Below, piece by piece: positions 41,875 through 51,013 of a stretch of 64,000 bases of DNA. The notes under the pieces are model-generated. The model made no database searches. It saw only the letters and a list, made by a program, of their open reading frames with translations, and was not told the origin of the DNA. Numbering within the stretch: the stretch's first letter is position 1; each line of letters opens with the position of its first letter. The stretch is from Vagococcus allomyrinae (lineage in GTDB: Bacteria > Bacillota > Bacilli > Lactobacillales > Vagococcaceae): assembly GCF_017829975.1 (NCBI RefSeq), contig NZ_JAEEGA010000012.1, forward strand, positions 1 through 64,000, in the 5' to 3' direction. The position numbers and the translations under genes were made by a program.

Positions 41875-44040
41875 TTAGTCAGCTGTCACCACATTAGTCG
41901 AAAAAGAAACGGCATCGAGGTAGCCCTTATCATTCACCTTAACCATGGCGTTATAAGTCGATTTATCAGGTTTCTTAACCCCAGTCACTAAGGTCTCCTT
42001 TCCTTCCAATAACTCTTTGATATTTTTCTTCGTCAGCTTTTTCTTGCGGAAATTATTCGTTAAGGTATACTTGCACTTAGGATAACTGCTACAACCATAA
42101 AACTCACCTTTAGACACCATCCCACCACCACATTTGGGACACTTACCAACAACCGTTCGTTTCGACTTTCTCGATTTATACTCTTCCTTCACCTCATAAG
42201 CAGAAAAATCGACTTGGTCAATCTGATTGGGAACAGCCTCAATTAAGTGGCTAATAAATTTTTGAATATTCGCCAGAAAAACATCGGCATCGCCTTCTTT
42301 ACGACCAATTTTTTTCAAATAGGTTTCCCATTTGGCCGTCATCTCAGCACTTGCTAACAAAGGTTCACTTTCGATGGCCACACACAACACCTTACCTTTT
42401 TCAGTCACAAGTAAGTTGTTTTTTTGCGCCTCAACATAACCTCGATTTTTAATCGTCTCGATGATCGAAGCTCTCGTCGCCTCAGTGCCAATTCCCTCAA
42501 TCTCTTTCAGAAGCTCTTGGGCCTTTTCATCATCAACCGTCTTACCAGCTGTTTTCATGGCCGTAATCAAAGTTCCTTCAGTAAAAGGTTTAGGTGGCTG
42601 TGTCTCTTTTTCCTCCACCCTAATATTAGCCAACACCTCTTCACCAACTGCCACCTGAGGCAGTAAGACGCTTTTCTCTTTCTTATCCTCTTTACTAAAC
42701 AACCCTTTCCACCCTTGAACAATTGGCACTTGGCCCTTACTCTTAAATAAAAGCCCAGCCACCTTCGTCTCAATCACAGTCTCCAAATATTGATAATCAG
42801 GTAAAAACATCGCCACAGTGGTCTTGGCTATCAGCAGATAAATTTGTTGCTGCAAAGTAGGCAGTTTGTTAAAGCGTTCTTTGCTAGGAACTTGTTTTGT
42901 TAAAATAATCGCGTGATGTTCTTGAACCTTTTTATCATCCACATAACGTCTGCGAGGCTGAGTTTGCGGTGTCTCATCGTCAATCCCTAAAAACGTTTTG
43001 TACATCGGCAATTTATCTTTTAAATAAGTAAATTCATTGTTGGTAATATAAGGTGTATCCGTCCGCGGGTAAGTCAACAGCTTAGCTTCATACAAGCTTT
43101 GAACCGCCTTTAACGTATTGCTGGCACTAGCCTTATAAAGCTGATTGACCTTACTTTGCAAACTACTTAAGGAATACAGCATAGGACTATTAGTCTTTTT
43201 TTCTCTTTTATCGACCTTGACAATCTGCCCATTCTGAACACCAACAATTGCTTGATTTTTCGCTAAAAAACTCAGCACTTCGCCACTGTCTTTAAACTTA
43301 TTGGCAGGCGACAGTTGTCCTTTATAAATCCCTTCAACCGCTTTAAAATCACTCTCAACTTCAAAATAGGGAGTCTTTTTAAAGTTTTCTATTTCCAATT
43401 GACGTTTGTAAATCAAATAAAGCGTTGGGGTTTGCACCCGCCCCAATGAAAAAACGCCTTGGATTCCTTTTTTCTGTAAAGCCAAACTATAAAGCGGACT
43501 GCCATTCATGCCAATCAGCCAATCACTAATTTGCCGAGCCCGGGCTTCTTGATAATAGGGAATATAATCCAAGCCCTCTTTTAACTCAGCAAACCCTTGA
43601 CGAATAGACTCTTTCTCTAAACTATTAATCCAAAGGCGTTTATAGCTTTTATTTTTTTTATACGCATTCGCTTTAATGATAATCGACCAAGCAATATTTT
43701 CACCTTCTCGATCACTATCGGTTGCAACAATAATTGTCGTGGCTACTTTTAATAAATCCGCCACAATGCGAAACTGCTTTTTCTTATCCTTTGGCACAAC
43801 GAAGTCATATTTAGCTGGAAAAACAGGCAGATTTGCCAAATTCCACTTGCCCCACTTATCTTCATAATGTCCAGGAGGAGCCAACTCAACTAAATGACCA
43901 AACCCAAAAGTAATAAAGGTTTCTTCTGGAAACAGATCATCCTTTATGGCAAAATACCCATCTTTTTTCACCGAGCTTTGAAAAGCTCCCGCATAAGCCA
44001 AAGCCTGACTAGGTTTTTCAGCCAAAATTACGATACTCAT
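41875..44040 (-). CDS. topB: DNA topoisomerase III
   Basis: A 721-residue type IA topoisomerase. The TOPRIM start (MSIVILAEKPSQA, then ATDSDREGENIAW), the catalytic tyrosine in LLTYPRTDTPYI, and a C-terminal zinc ribbon (CPKCGGGMVSKGEFYGC) are intact. It decatenates DNA using transient single-strand breaks. ATG at 44040 follows GAGGAG; a longer in-frame start adds 13 residues unlike the family. No conjugative or plasmid genes surround it, so it is probably the chromosomal copy. Confidence 0.95.
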   Translation of the reverse strand: MSIVILAEKPSQALAYAGAFQSSVKKDGYFAIKDDLFPEETFITFGFGHLVELAPPGHYEDKWGKWNLANLPVFPAKYDFVVPKDKKKQFRIVADLLKVATTIIVATDSDREGENIAWSIIIKANAYKKNKSYKRLWINSLEKESIRQGFAELKEGLDYIPYYQEARARQISDWLIGMNGSPLYSLALQKKGIQGVFSLGRVQTPTLYLIYKRQLEIENFKKTPYFEVESDFKAVEGIYKGQLSPANKFKDSGEVLSFLAKNQAIVGVQNGQIVKVDKREKKTNSPMLYSLSSLQSKVNQLYKASASNTLKAVQSLYEAKLLTYPRTDTPYITNNEFTYLKDKLPMYKTFLGIDDETPQTQPRRRYVDDKKVQEHHAIILTKQVPSKERFNKLPTLQQQIYLLIAKTTVAMFLPDYQYLETVIETKVAGLLFKSKGQVPIVQGWKGLFSKEDKKEKSVLLPQVAVGEEVLANIRVEEKETQPPKPFTEGTLITAMKTAGKTVDDEKAQELLKEIEGIGTEATRASIIETIKNRGYVEAQKNNLLVTEKGKVLCVAIESEPLLASAEMTAKWETYLKKIGRKEGDADVFLANIQKFISHLIEAVPNQIDQVDFSAYEVKEEYKSRKSKRTVVGKCPKCGGGMVSKGEFYGCSSYPKCKYTLTNNFRKKKLTKKNIKELLEGKETLVTGVKKPDKSTYNAMVKVNDKGYLDAVSFSTNVVTAD

Positions 44041-44123
44041 TTTCTTACACTCCTCGTTGCATTTTCCATCCCACAGCATCCTTAACTTAAAAGGATTTCT
44101 TAGTTAGTATACCATAATCTCAG

Positions 44124-44149
44124 CAAAAAAACGCCTGTACTAAGGCGTT
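44124..44149 (-). terminator. Terminator of the SDR gene
   Basis: On the minus strand AACGCCT pairs with AGGCGTT around TAGTAC, followed by a run of Ts. Confidence 0.85.
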
Positions 44150-44240
44150 AGTCATGGTTTATTCTCAGTTTTCTAGCGATCAAACGACCTCAGTTGACGC
44201 CCTTATCCCTATGCTCTTAACTTGTTTTGATTAAGAAACG

Positions 44241-45155
44241 TTAACTTAAATAAGAGACACCGGTTAATTCTTCAGAGATTTGCCAAAGTTTTGCAGCAAC
44301 TTTTTCATCATAAATTTCATTAATAATGTCATCTTCTTTTGGATAGCCTTTGCGTTTCTTTGGACCATCTGGGCCAATGTACTGACCGCCCTTTAAACCT
44401 GGTTCAGTCGCCGCAAAAAGAGTTGGCAAAGCCCCCATGCTAGCAGGCTGGCTGACCCTATTTTGTAAAAATCGCAGCAGTGGATTGGCTTTGCCACCTG
44501 AGCCCCGAGAAAATAAATTAGATTGAGCAAATCCAGGATGGCAAGTAACACTTATCGTATCACAGTAATCCGCAGCCAGTTTCTGATTTAACTCACGAGC
44601 AAATAGCATATTGGCCAGTTTGCTTTGACCATAAAAGTCAATCGCTTTATATCCTCTTTTTCCATCCAAATTATCAAAATCAATCCTCCCATGATGTGCT
44701 GCCAAACTACTGACCGTTACCACTCTAGAACTGGGAGCGGCTTTTAAACGATCCAAAAGCAACCCAGTCAAAGCAAAATGTCCCAAATGATTGCAGCCAA
44801 ACTGAGACTCAAAGCCATCTTTGGTGAATTGAAGAGGCGGAATCATAATTCCTGCGTTATTGATTAAAATATCCAAATGATCGTACTGACGATTTACTTG
44901 CTCAGCAAAGGTTCTAATGCTGGCCAAATCGCTTAAATCCAACATCATCAACGCTAAAGATGCCCTTGGAACAGCCTGATAAATGGCAGAAACCGCCCTT
45001 TGCCCCTTCTCCATATTACGAACAGCAAGAATAACGTGGGCTCCTTTTTCTGCCAATGCCAGCGCCGTTTCATAACCAATCCCACTACTAGCTCCCGTTA
45101 CAATAATTATTTTCCCAGATAAATCCGGTATAGCTGTGTTAGACCAATCAGTCAT
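44241..45155 (-). CDS. SDR-family oxidoreductase (retinol-dehydrogenase-like)
   Basis: A 304-residue NAD(P)-dependent short-chain dehydrogenase. The cofactor motif TGASSGIG, the NNAG motif and the catalytic YGQSK are all present, together with the catalytic-serine region VSSLAA. The C-terminal extension and domain pattern resemble the retinol-dehydrogenase-like group. ATG at 45155 follows AAAGGAGG. The gene is monocistronic and the substrate cannot be told from sequence. Confidence 0.9.
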   Translation of the reverse strand: MTDWSNTAIPDLSGKIIIVTGASSGIGYETALALAEKGAHVILAVRNMEKGQRAVSAIYQAVPRASLALMMLDLSDLASIRTFAEQVNRQYDHLDILINNAGIMIPPLQFTKDGFESQFGCNHLGHFALTGLLLDRLKAAPSSRVVTVSSLAAHHGRIDFDNLDGKRGYKAIDFYGQSKLANMLFARELNQKLAADYCDTISVTCHPGFAQSNLFSRGSGGKANPLLRFLQNRVSQPASMGALPTLFAATEPGLKGGQYIGPDGPKKRKGYPKEDDIINEIYDEKVAAKLWQISEELTGVSYLS

Positions 45156-45346
45156 ACTGCCTCCTTTCTTACATAAGTCACTCTTTTTACCTCTATCTCC
45201 ATTAACCATGCCGCATCATCAAAAAAGCTAGTCCTTTAGGCTTTAGAATGATTGGAAGTCGAAGATTTTACTTAGTGACAATGCCGGGAAAACGATACAA
45301 TACTAATTTATCAAGATAGTCAAACTAAGTCAATCTCACGAAAAAA

Positions 45347-45370
45347 GAGATCAACAAGTGATCTCCTTTT
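45347..45370 (-). terminator. Terminator of the lipoprotein gene
   Basis: GAGATCA/TGATCTC stem with a 5-base loop. T-runs of six lie on both sides, on the minus strand directly after the stem. Confidence 0.85.
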
Positions 45371-45377
45371 TTGTTAG

Positions 45378-45959
45378 CTATTCAGCAACCGTTACTTCAC
45401 CAGTAACAGAGGCACCTTCTTTATCAAGAACAGCGGATGTTTTGTATTCTTCTTTTTCAAACACGATATTGCCTTCTACTTTCGCAGCGTCTAAAACAAA
45501 ACCATTTGCTTTTACTTCAATATCTCCTTTAACAGTTCCGTGAACAATGTTAAAGTTTTCTGATTCAACAATCACTTTTGGTGCTGTTAAGGTATACTCG
45601 TCAGTCACAACACGCTTATCATCTTGAGCATATAAAGCTAATTTGCGGTAGATATCTTCTGAGTCTTCCCCTTTATTATGAAACTCCCCAGCAACTGTTA
45701 AGTCATTATCAAATGTAACATCTGCTGTTACTGCCACAATCCAATTTCCATCTGCACTTAGAGCTTTCTCAATGACATCTGCCTTATCACTAATAGATGC
45801 CCCAGTTACAGCTTCTGTAGTAGATGAACTTGCATTAGTTACTTCTGATGAAGAAGCACTCGAACTTTCAGATGTTCCTTTATCTGGACTACATGCGGCT
45901 AAACCGCCTCCCACAACTAATAAAGTAGCTGCTAATGTCACAATCTTTGCATATTTCAT
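45378..45959 (-). CDS. Secreted lipoprotein of unknown function
   Basis: 193 residues. The signal peptide ends in lipobox LAAC (Cys at about residue 23), then comes a 35-residue Ser/Thr-rich linker. The rest is a repetitive beta-strand domain (VTFDNDLTVAGEFH, APKVIVESENFNIVHGTVKGDIEV, AAKVEGNIVFEKEEYK). The alternating short strands suggest a small right-handed beta-solenoid similar to polymer-forming (bactofilin-like) proteins, though I cannot assign the family. The gene has its own promoter with a palindrome at the -35 region. Confidence 0.75.
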   Translation of the reverse strand: MKYAKIVTLAATLLVVGGGLAACSPDKGTSESSSASSSEVTNASSSTTEAVTGASISDKADVIEKALSADGNWIVAVTADVTFDNDLTVAGEFHNKGEDSEDIYRKLALYAQDDKRVVTDEYTLTAPKVIVESENFNIVHGTVKGDIEVKANGFVLDAAKVEGNIVFEKEEYKTSAVLDKEGASVTGEVTVAE

Positions 45960-46703
45960 TGAAAATACCCCTTACGTTATTTTATTTAACAACGAAATTA
46001 TACAATATTATTCGAAATAATAGTAGTAATAACCTTTGTAATGTTAAACTTATTTGATAATTAAGGAAATATTTAACATGAAATGATATTTTTGCTGACT
46101 CATTTCGTGAAGCTTTAAAGGTATTTCAAACTTATTTTTCTATATAGTTCGTTATTAAATGATCAACAAAACTCAACTAAAACCCAAATGAAATTATCCA
46201 GTTCATAAACAACTGATAAAAAGCTAATAAAAATACAAATAATAAAATAATGTACAATATAATGAAAGTAACTATTTCTCCCATACTACTGCTACTTTTA
46301 GTGCTTTAATAATAACAAAAAATCGGCTATACTGTAAGGGTATTATGCTTATCTGTGGTAGTAACTGACGAAAGGAGGTCTCATTATTCAGTAACTTCTG
46401 TTCATAAAACAATAATAATAAAACAGAAGAACTACTTTAATCAAACAATCACTAGCTAATAACCTTAAAAAACATCCCAAATCAGAGGGATTCTGTACCT
46501 AACCATAACAGTTTCGCCTCAATCATTAATAAAATAATTTTACCAATTGTTCATTTATCGATCATTTATATTTTTAAATGAATTCTATTTTTTCTAAGAT
46601 AAATTAACCCCGAAGTCGTTTGATTATTACGTCATAAAAAGCAGAAAGCATATACAAGAGAACCATCATACAAAAGAAACAACTAGAAGAGGAGAATTGA
46701 TTT
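45960..46703. other. Long intergenic region between lipoprotein and lectin genes
   Basis: 744 AT-rich bases with no open frame of note. It carries the lipoprotein promoter at its left end. A stretch at 46141-46167 has weak likeness to the start of the palindromic repeat. AAAGGAGG at 46373-46380 is followed by no start codon leading into a usable frame. The lectin promoter must lie near its right end, but I cannot identify it. Confidence 0.4.
45997..46022 (-). promoter_or_regulatory. Promoter and palindrome before the lipoprotein
   Basis: TATAAT at 46002-45997 on the minus strand. TATTATTCGAAATAATA (46006-46022) is an almost perfect palindrome where the -35 box would be, so binding there would block transcription. 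Confidence 0.5.
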
Positions 46704-48695
46704 ATGAAAAAGACCACAAAAAGATGGTTGTTTTTAGCTTCAGCGTCTACCTTGTTTTTAGCCTCTGCACCAATGGCGCTAGCTAAAAATGACGAAGCTA
46801 GCCCCTTACTTTCACAAGCGACAAAAAATAACTCTGGAGTTCCCGAATTAGGACTTGACCTAACGGAGATCTTCCATGAAGCAGTTTCCAATACTCAAAA
46901 TGGAGTAGCTTATCTTGATGATAACCACACACTGCAAATAACCCCTACCAAGCAAAAACATTCAGGGATGATCTGGAGTAAAAACAAACTAAATTTGAAA
47001 TACAGTTTTGATTTAGGCTCCTATCTATACTTAGGTAACTCTGGAGCAAGAGCAGCCGATGGCATGACCTTTACTTTGCAAAATGACCCAAGAATGGCTG
47101 ATGATACTGAACGGAAAACTGTTATGGGAAAAGTCGGTCAAGGATTAGGCGTTTATTCCGGAGATAGAGAGGGAAATCAAATCGGTGGCTCACAATATGT
47201 GAAAAATGCCTTTAGTATTGAATTTGACACTTATTACAACTATAAACCAAACCAAGCCCAAACCATGGATTTAGAAGTAGGCGTTCTAGCCCAGTCACTT
47301 AGAAGAAATGCCAGTAACAACAATTGGGGGCATATGGCCTTTGGTAAACCCGATGTCTATCCAATTAATAACGATACAAAAATTAAAGATCCAGTAACTG
47401 GTAAGTTGGTTGATAACAAACAAAGTTTGAAACCAGTCTTAGCAAATGAATTTTTAAGTAATGGCAAATGGAAAAAATTCGAAGTAGATTGGAATGTCGA
47501 CACGCTGACCTTATCTTTTGAAATAGACGATGTGAAAAAAGATGCCAAAGGAAATATTGTCTTAGACACTGGCTCAAAAAACCATTACAAGAGCTCTTAC
47601 ACATTTAACAATATGGACGAAGTGGCTAAAACTTTTGGCTACAAAGATGCTAACGACACTCTAAAAGTACACTGGGGATTCACTGGTAGTACAGGAGAGC
47701 AATATTCTCAACAAGCATTGTCAATGTCAAGAATGCCTGGCCTTGAGAATGTCCCTGCCCACTACGTAGACACCGCTGGCAATACACTAGTTGAAAGTGA
47801 AGATAATATTGGTGAAATTGAAGCAGATTACACCATTTCACCAAGTCAAGATGCGGCTAAGACACTTAAAGACAACGGGTACACGTTGATTGGTGTTGAT
47901 GGTAAAGTTACGGGCAACTACGACTATGGCGAAACTAACGAAGTCACCTTTACTTACGCAAAATCTGAAGAGCTTTTTGGCGCTAAATTGACGGCTGTCG
48001 ATGCCAAAGGAACCTCAATTGATAAAGGTGAAATTGTCCAAGGGAGAAAAGTAGCCTACCAGTTACAACTAACACCAAGCGACCTATTCAAAAATTACAC
48101 GGGAGTAACTGTCGCCTATCAATCATTTACAATTGATCAAAACATAGATGGAAACCTGGAAAACATCACCAACCTTAAACTAACTGATAAATCAGGAAAG
48201 GCTGTCGGCACAGTCAGCAATAATGGCACTAGCATTACGGGTCAACTTGATCCATCATCAACAACCTTAGCATTAGATACGTTAATTTTGAGCTATGACG
48301 CTGTCGTTAAACGTGATGCAGAGATTGACAGTTTCGTTAAAGCGAAAGCTGCTGTTAATGTTAGCCTAGATTCATCGATTAACGCTTTAACAAACGTTAA
48401 CTTCCTGTCAGCTCTTAGCTTACTATCTAATGAAACCTCAACAAAAGTTCTTAAATCATGGGCACCAGAACTTACAGTTACTAATCGGACGATTAACAAA
48501 GGAGAAGATTTTGAACCAATCAAATTAGAAGGCGTTAAAGCCATCGATCATGAAGATGGAGACATTACCTCATTAGTTAACGTTGATTACTCTGATTTAA
48601 ACGAAAATCGTAACGGAACATACCCTGTTATTTACACTGTTACAGATTCTGATGGGAACACAGTCTCTGTTACCATTAATGTCACAGTTATCTAG
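46704..48695 (+). CDS. Secreted L-type lectin-domain protein with C-terminal Ig-like domain
   Basis: 663 residues. The signal peptide (residues 1-27, ending ALA) is followed by an L-type (legume-like) lectin domain at about 40-350, with GMTFTLQNDPRM and IEFDTYYN as its conserved strands. Then come a MucBP-like segment (YVDTAGN, about residues 352-415), a repetitive surface domain (about 420-590), and a DUF5011-type Ig domain at the end (INKGEDFEPIKLEGVKAIDHEDG, quoted in part). No LPXTG or WxL anchor is present, so it is probably released or held by another factor. It likely binds surface sugars. It precedes the pilus locus but is on the opposite strand. Confidence 0.88.
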   Translation: MKKTTKRWLFLASASTLFLASAPMALAKNDEASPLLSQATKNNSGVPELGLDLTEIFHEAVSNTQNGVAYLDDNHTLQITPTKQKHSGMIWSKNKLNLKYSFDLGSYLYLGNSGARAADGMTFTLQNDPRMADDTERKTVMGKVGQGLGVYSGDREGNQIGGSQYVKNAFSIEFDTYYNYKPNQAQTMDLEVGVLAQSLRRNASNNNWGHMAFGKPDVYPINNDTKIKDPVTGKLVDNKQSLKPVLANEFLSNGKWKKFEVDWNVDTLTLSFEIDDVKKDAKGNIVLDTGSKNHYKSSYTFNNMDEVAKTFGYKDANDTLKVHWGFTGSTGEQYSQQALSMSRMPGLENVPAHYVDTAGNTLVESEDNIGEIEADYTISPSQDAAKTLKDNGYTLIGVDGKVTGNYDYGETNEVTFTYAKSEELFGAKLTAVDAKGTSIDKGEIVQGRKVAYQLQLTPSDLFKNYTGVTVAYQSFTIDQNIDGNLENITNLKLTDKSGKAVGTVSNNGTSITGQLDPSSTTLALDTLILSYDAVVKRDAEIDSFVKAKAAVNVSLDSSINALTNVNFLSALSLLSNETSTKVLKSWAPELTVTNRTINKGEDFEPIKLEGVKAIDHEDGDITSLVNVDYSDLNENRNGTYPVIYTVTDSDGNTVSVTINVTVI

Positions 48696-48760
48696 CCGAT
48701 GTGATAATTAGATTAAAATAGACATCGAATTAGAATCACTTTTTTACTTCACAATATTGT

Positions 48761-48793
48761 AGAGGTTGAGGCTAACATCTCAACCTCTTATTT
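48761..48793 (+). terminator. Terminator of the lectin gene
   Basis: AGAGGTTGAG/CTCAACCTCT stem, 8-base loop, followed by TATTTG. Confidence 0.75.
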
Positions 48794-48885
48794 GATAATT
48801 AAAATCTTCTCCATCAGCAAGTTTAGCTCAACACCACTAAATAATCGCCTGTTAATCTGACAACAATAGCATTAAACCAAGTTCT

Positions 48886-49077
48886 CTAAGCGAGCTGTTT
48901 CTCCAATCGCTGAATATACTCATTCGCTTCCATAGTTAACCACTGCTGATGATATAAATTTTTTTCAGCCTCCAACAAAGCTTGATTTTTTTCAGAAATC
49001 TCACGTTGAAATAGAGTAACCATCTCTGTCATAATTTGGTCCAACTCCTCAATCGCTTTTACCTCGATCTCAGACAT
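48886..49077 (-). CDS. Small coiled-coil protein, unknown
   Basis: 63 residues, almost entirely one charged helix with heptad-like spacing (IEELDQIMTEMVTLFQREIS). The start at 49077 is six bases after GAGGGG. It is the last gene of the run that follows the pilus genes, 16 bases after the truncated recombinase-like gene. It could be a partner that pairs with the recombinase-like proteins through a coiled coil, but there is no direct evidence. Confidence 0.6.
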   Translation of the reverse strand: MSEIEVKAIEELDQIMTEMVTLFQREISEKNQALLEAEKNLYHQQWLTMEANEYIQRLEKQLA

Positions 49078-49093
49078 TTTCATCCCCTCTTTC

Positions 49094-49408
49094 CTAAAGT
49101 AATCCTGTCAATCGCCTATAATAATTCAAGTGTAAATGGGAAGTCCAACTAACTATTTGAACTCGTTTCTCTCGTAACCGCTCAAAAATATGAATGATAT
49201 CTGATACTTCCTCACCTAATGCACTCAAACTTACTATTACAACCACATCCGACGCCCTTAATATGTTAATAAGCGCCTCCAATTCATCTTGAATACTCGA
49301 TTCATACTTTTCAATAAAAATCTCCTGACAGTTGTAATCCCCCATAATCTTTAATTGTTCAGCCGTTGAAAATGGCACTTCTCTTTTCATATAGCCGTAT
49401 ACGGTCAC
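49094..49408 (-). CDS. Truncated serine-recombinase-like protein, no HTH
   Basis: 104 residues equal to the N-terminal resolvase fold only. The GYxRxS motif reads GYMKRE, so the nucleophile and the first arginine are lost (Lys is a conservative exchange). The LDRLGR motif reads LSALGE. It ends after the beta-sheet core, without the long helix or the helix-turn-helix. A GTG start follows AAGGGGTGA. As it keeps the dimerisation fold but not DNA binding, it could act as a dominant-negative partner of its neighbours, or be a decaying gene. Confidence 0.75.
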   Translation of the reverse strand: MTVYGYMKREVPFSTAEQLKIMGDYNCQEIFIEKYESSIQDELEALINILRASDVVVIVSLSALGEEVSDIIHIFERLREKRVQIVSWTSHLHLNYYRRLTGLL

Positions 49409-49437
49409 AGACTCACCCCTTCACCATAATCGTCTAG

Positions 49438-50004
49438 TCATCCCACCGATTCTTTTTTCTGACAAGGCGCCTCTTGATGAATATACTTATACACACTTCC
49501 CAATGAAACATCACACTCAGTCGCTATTTTTCGCATTGCCCATTTTTTATCATGATACAGATAATAAATTCGTTCGATTTTCTTTTTGTCGATAGCTGGA
49601 CGCCCAATCGTTTGCCCAATTTCTCGTGATAATTGAATTTGTTGCTTCGTCCGTTCACTCCTACATGCAAAATCAATTCTGCCTAATAAATCAAGTAAAT
49701 CAAAAAAATCATACGCTTTATTACTATCCAATTGATCCTCGAGGCTGATTAATTGGACTTGTTTATCACGACACAAATCTATTAGGGATCGCAACCCTTG
49801 AAATTTTTTTCCAAAAACTTTTAGATTAGTTACTACTAACACGTCGCCCATTTTTAGAACGCTTAACAATATATCTAATTCACGAAATTCCATTAATGAA
49901 TGAGCTTCCAGAAACACTTCATCACAACCATAAGACAAAATACCTGTCAATTGATCTTTTTCACTGGTTGGAAATCCTTTTCTTACATACCCATATTTAG
50001 TCAT
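49438..50004 (-). CDS. Serine-recombinase-like protein, catalytically dead, HTH intact
   Basis: 188 residues. The GYxRxS motif reads GYVRKG: the arginine is kept but the nucleophile is Gly. LDRLGR reads LKVFGK, losing two arginines. The long helix and linker are present, and IGRP replaces GGRP. A Hin-type helix-turn-helix follows (MRKIATECDVSLGSVYKYIHQ). The leader has AAGGGGG, similar to the leader of the related gene at 3951-4511. Expected role: DNA-binding regulator. A gap of 29 bases follows. Confidence 0.85.
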   Translation of the reverse strand: MTKYGYVRKGFPTSEKDQLTGILSYGCDEVFLEAHSLMEFRELDILLSVLKMGDVLVVTNLKVFGKKFQGLRSLIDLCRDKQVQLISLEDQLDSNKAYDFFDLLDLLGRIDFACRSERTKQQIQLSREIGQTIGRPAIDKKKIERIYYLYHDKKWAMRKIATECDVSLGSVYKYIHQEAPCQKKESVG

Positions 50005-50051
50005 AATTTAATTCCCCCTTGTATTGTCATCCCATTTCCCATCAAATTCCT

Positions 50052-50411
50052 TTACTTTTTCACTTGTCCGCTTGAACGGAAATCCTTCTTGTCTTTTTCC
50101 ACCATAATAGAGCCATAAGGAGGATGTTCTAAAACATCCTGCAACTCCAAACTAATATCTGCTAATTCTTTTAGCGTTAGATAAGTGCCAATAGGCAATT
50201 TCACACGCCTCGTCAAACGTTTATGATTAGCTTGAGACAATAACTTTTCTTCTCCATCCACTTTTAAAAAATCCCGTACAACGTGTTGATATTTAAATTC
50301 ATACCAGCCATCAGGTTCATTCTGCTGATAACGTCGCCATACCCAGCTTAACTCCATGACTGCCTGCTTCATGTGTTTAAATTCTTCATAAGAAAGTGTC
50401 TTCATCTTCAT
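50052..50411 (-). CDS. Small protein of unknown function in the pilus-linked cluster
   Basis: 119 residues, alpha-rich, with charged N-terminal helices (SYEEFKHMKQAVMELSWVWRRYQ). A region TYLTLKELADISLELQDVL near residue 75 may be helix-turn-helix-like, but I would not call it. No family is recognised. The start at 50411 is preferred over an in-frame GTG at 50435 because of GAGGAC upstream. It lies between two recombinase-like genes. Confidence 0.65.
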   Translation of the reverse strand: MKMKTLSYEEFKHMKQAVMELSWVWRRYQQNEPDGWYEFKYQHVVRDFLKVDGEEKLLSQANHKRLTRRVKLPIGTYLTLKELADISLELQDVLEHPPYGSIMVEKDKKDFRSSGQVKK

Positions 50412-50455
50412 AATTAGTCTGTCCTCTAACCTCACCTTTCTGTTAGGTCTCCTGA

Positions 50456-50983
50456 CTACTGTTCAATTTGATTGATATACTTGTGAACAGTCCCCAAGGA
50501 GACACCGCACTCATTTGAAATTTCCCGAATTGTTTTCTTTTGAGACAAATGAATATACTGAATTTTCTCAATTGTTTTTTTAGTAATGGTTGGTCGACCA
50601 CCGACAATACCTTTTTCATGAGCAACACGTAAGCCGCGGCGAGTTCGCCGACTTACAACTTCTTTCTCATTCATAGACAACTCATACAAAAGAGATAAAT
50701 ATTGCTCATCAGAATCTAACTCCTTTTGAAGAAAATGAACCTTAATCTGTTCCTCCTTAATTAACTCGAGCAGTTGTGTTACTTGAGTTAATTGAAGCCC
50801 CATACTTGAAAAATTTACCAAAACAATTTGTTTTCTCCTGTATTCCTTTAAAAATCGTTCGAAATCACGAAATTCATTTTCAGAATCCCTTAATTGGATC
50901 ACCTCTTCACATTTACCAACGCCGTAAAGAAGCGACAATTCTTCCACTGAGCCTATTTTCGCAGTATATCCAATTCTATTCAT
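50456..50983 (-). CDS. Serine-recombinase-like protein, all catalytic residues lost, HTH intact
   Basis: 175 residues. The GYxRxS motif reads GYTAKI, so both arginine and serine are lost. The LDRLGR motif reads FSSMGL. The long helix (VVSRRTRRGLRVAHEKG), the GGRP hook and the helix-turn-helix (IREISNECGVSLGTVHKYINQ) are kept. The start ATG follows AAGGTGG and AAAGG. This is the clearest example in the window of a recombinase fold kept only for binding DNA. Confidence 0.87.
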   Translation of the reverse strand: MNRIGYTAKIGSVEELSLLYGVGKCEEVIQLRDSENEFRDFERFLKEYRRKQIVLVNFSSMGLQLTQVTQLLELIKEEQIKVHFLQKELDSDEQYLSLLYELSMNEKEVVSRRTRRGLRVAHEKGIVGGRPTITKKTIEKIQYIHLSQKKTIREISNECGVSLGTVHKYINQIEQ

Positions 50984-51013
50984 AACACCTTTCCACCTTT
51001 CATTTATCCTATT

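Noticed and set aside
41875-44040. topB as evidence of an integrated plasmid
   Set aside because: No relaxase, mobilisation, partition or conjugation genes are nearby, and chromosomal topB is common in this group.
46141-46167. Possible degenerate repeat copy before the lectin gene
   Set aside because: It shares TATATAGTTC and ATTAAAT with the repeat start but lacks the central hairpin; too short and AT-rich to count.
46373-46380. AAAGGAGG as the start of a hidden gene
   Set aside because: The sequence after it reaches a stop within three codons in the only plausible frame.
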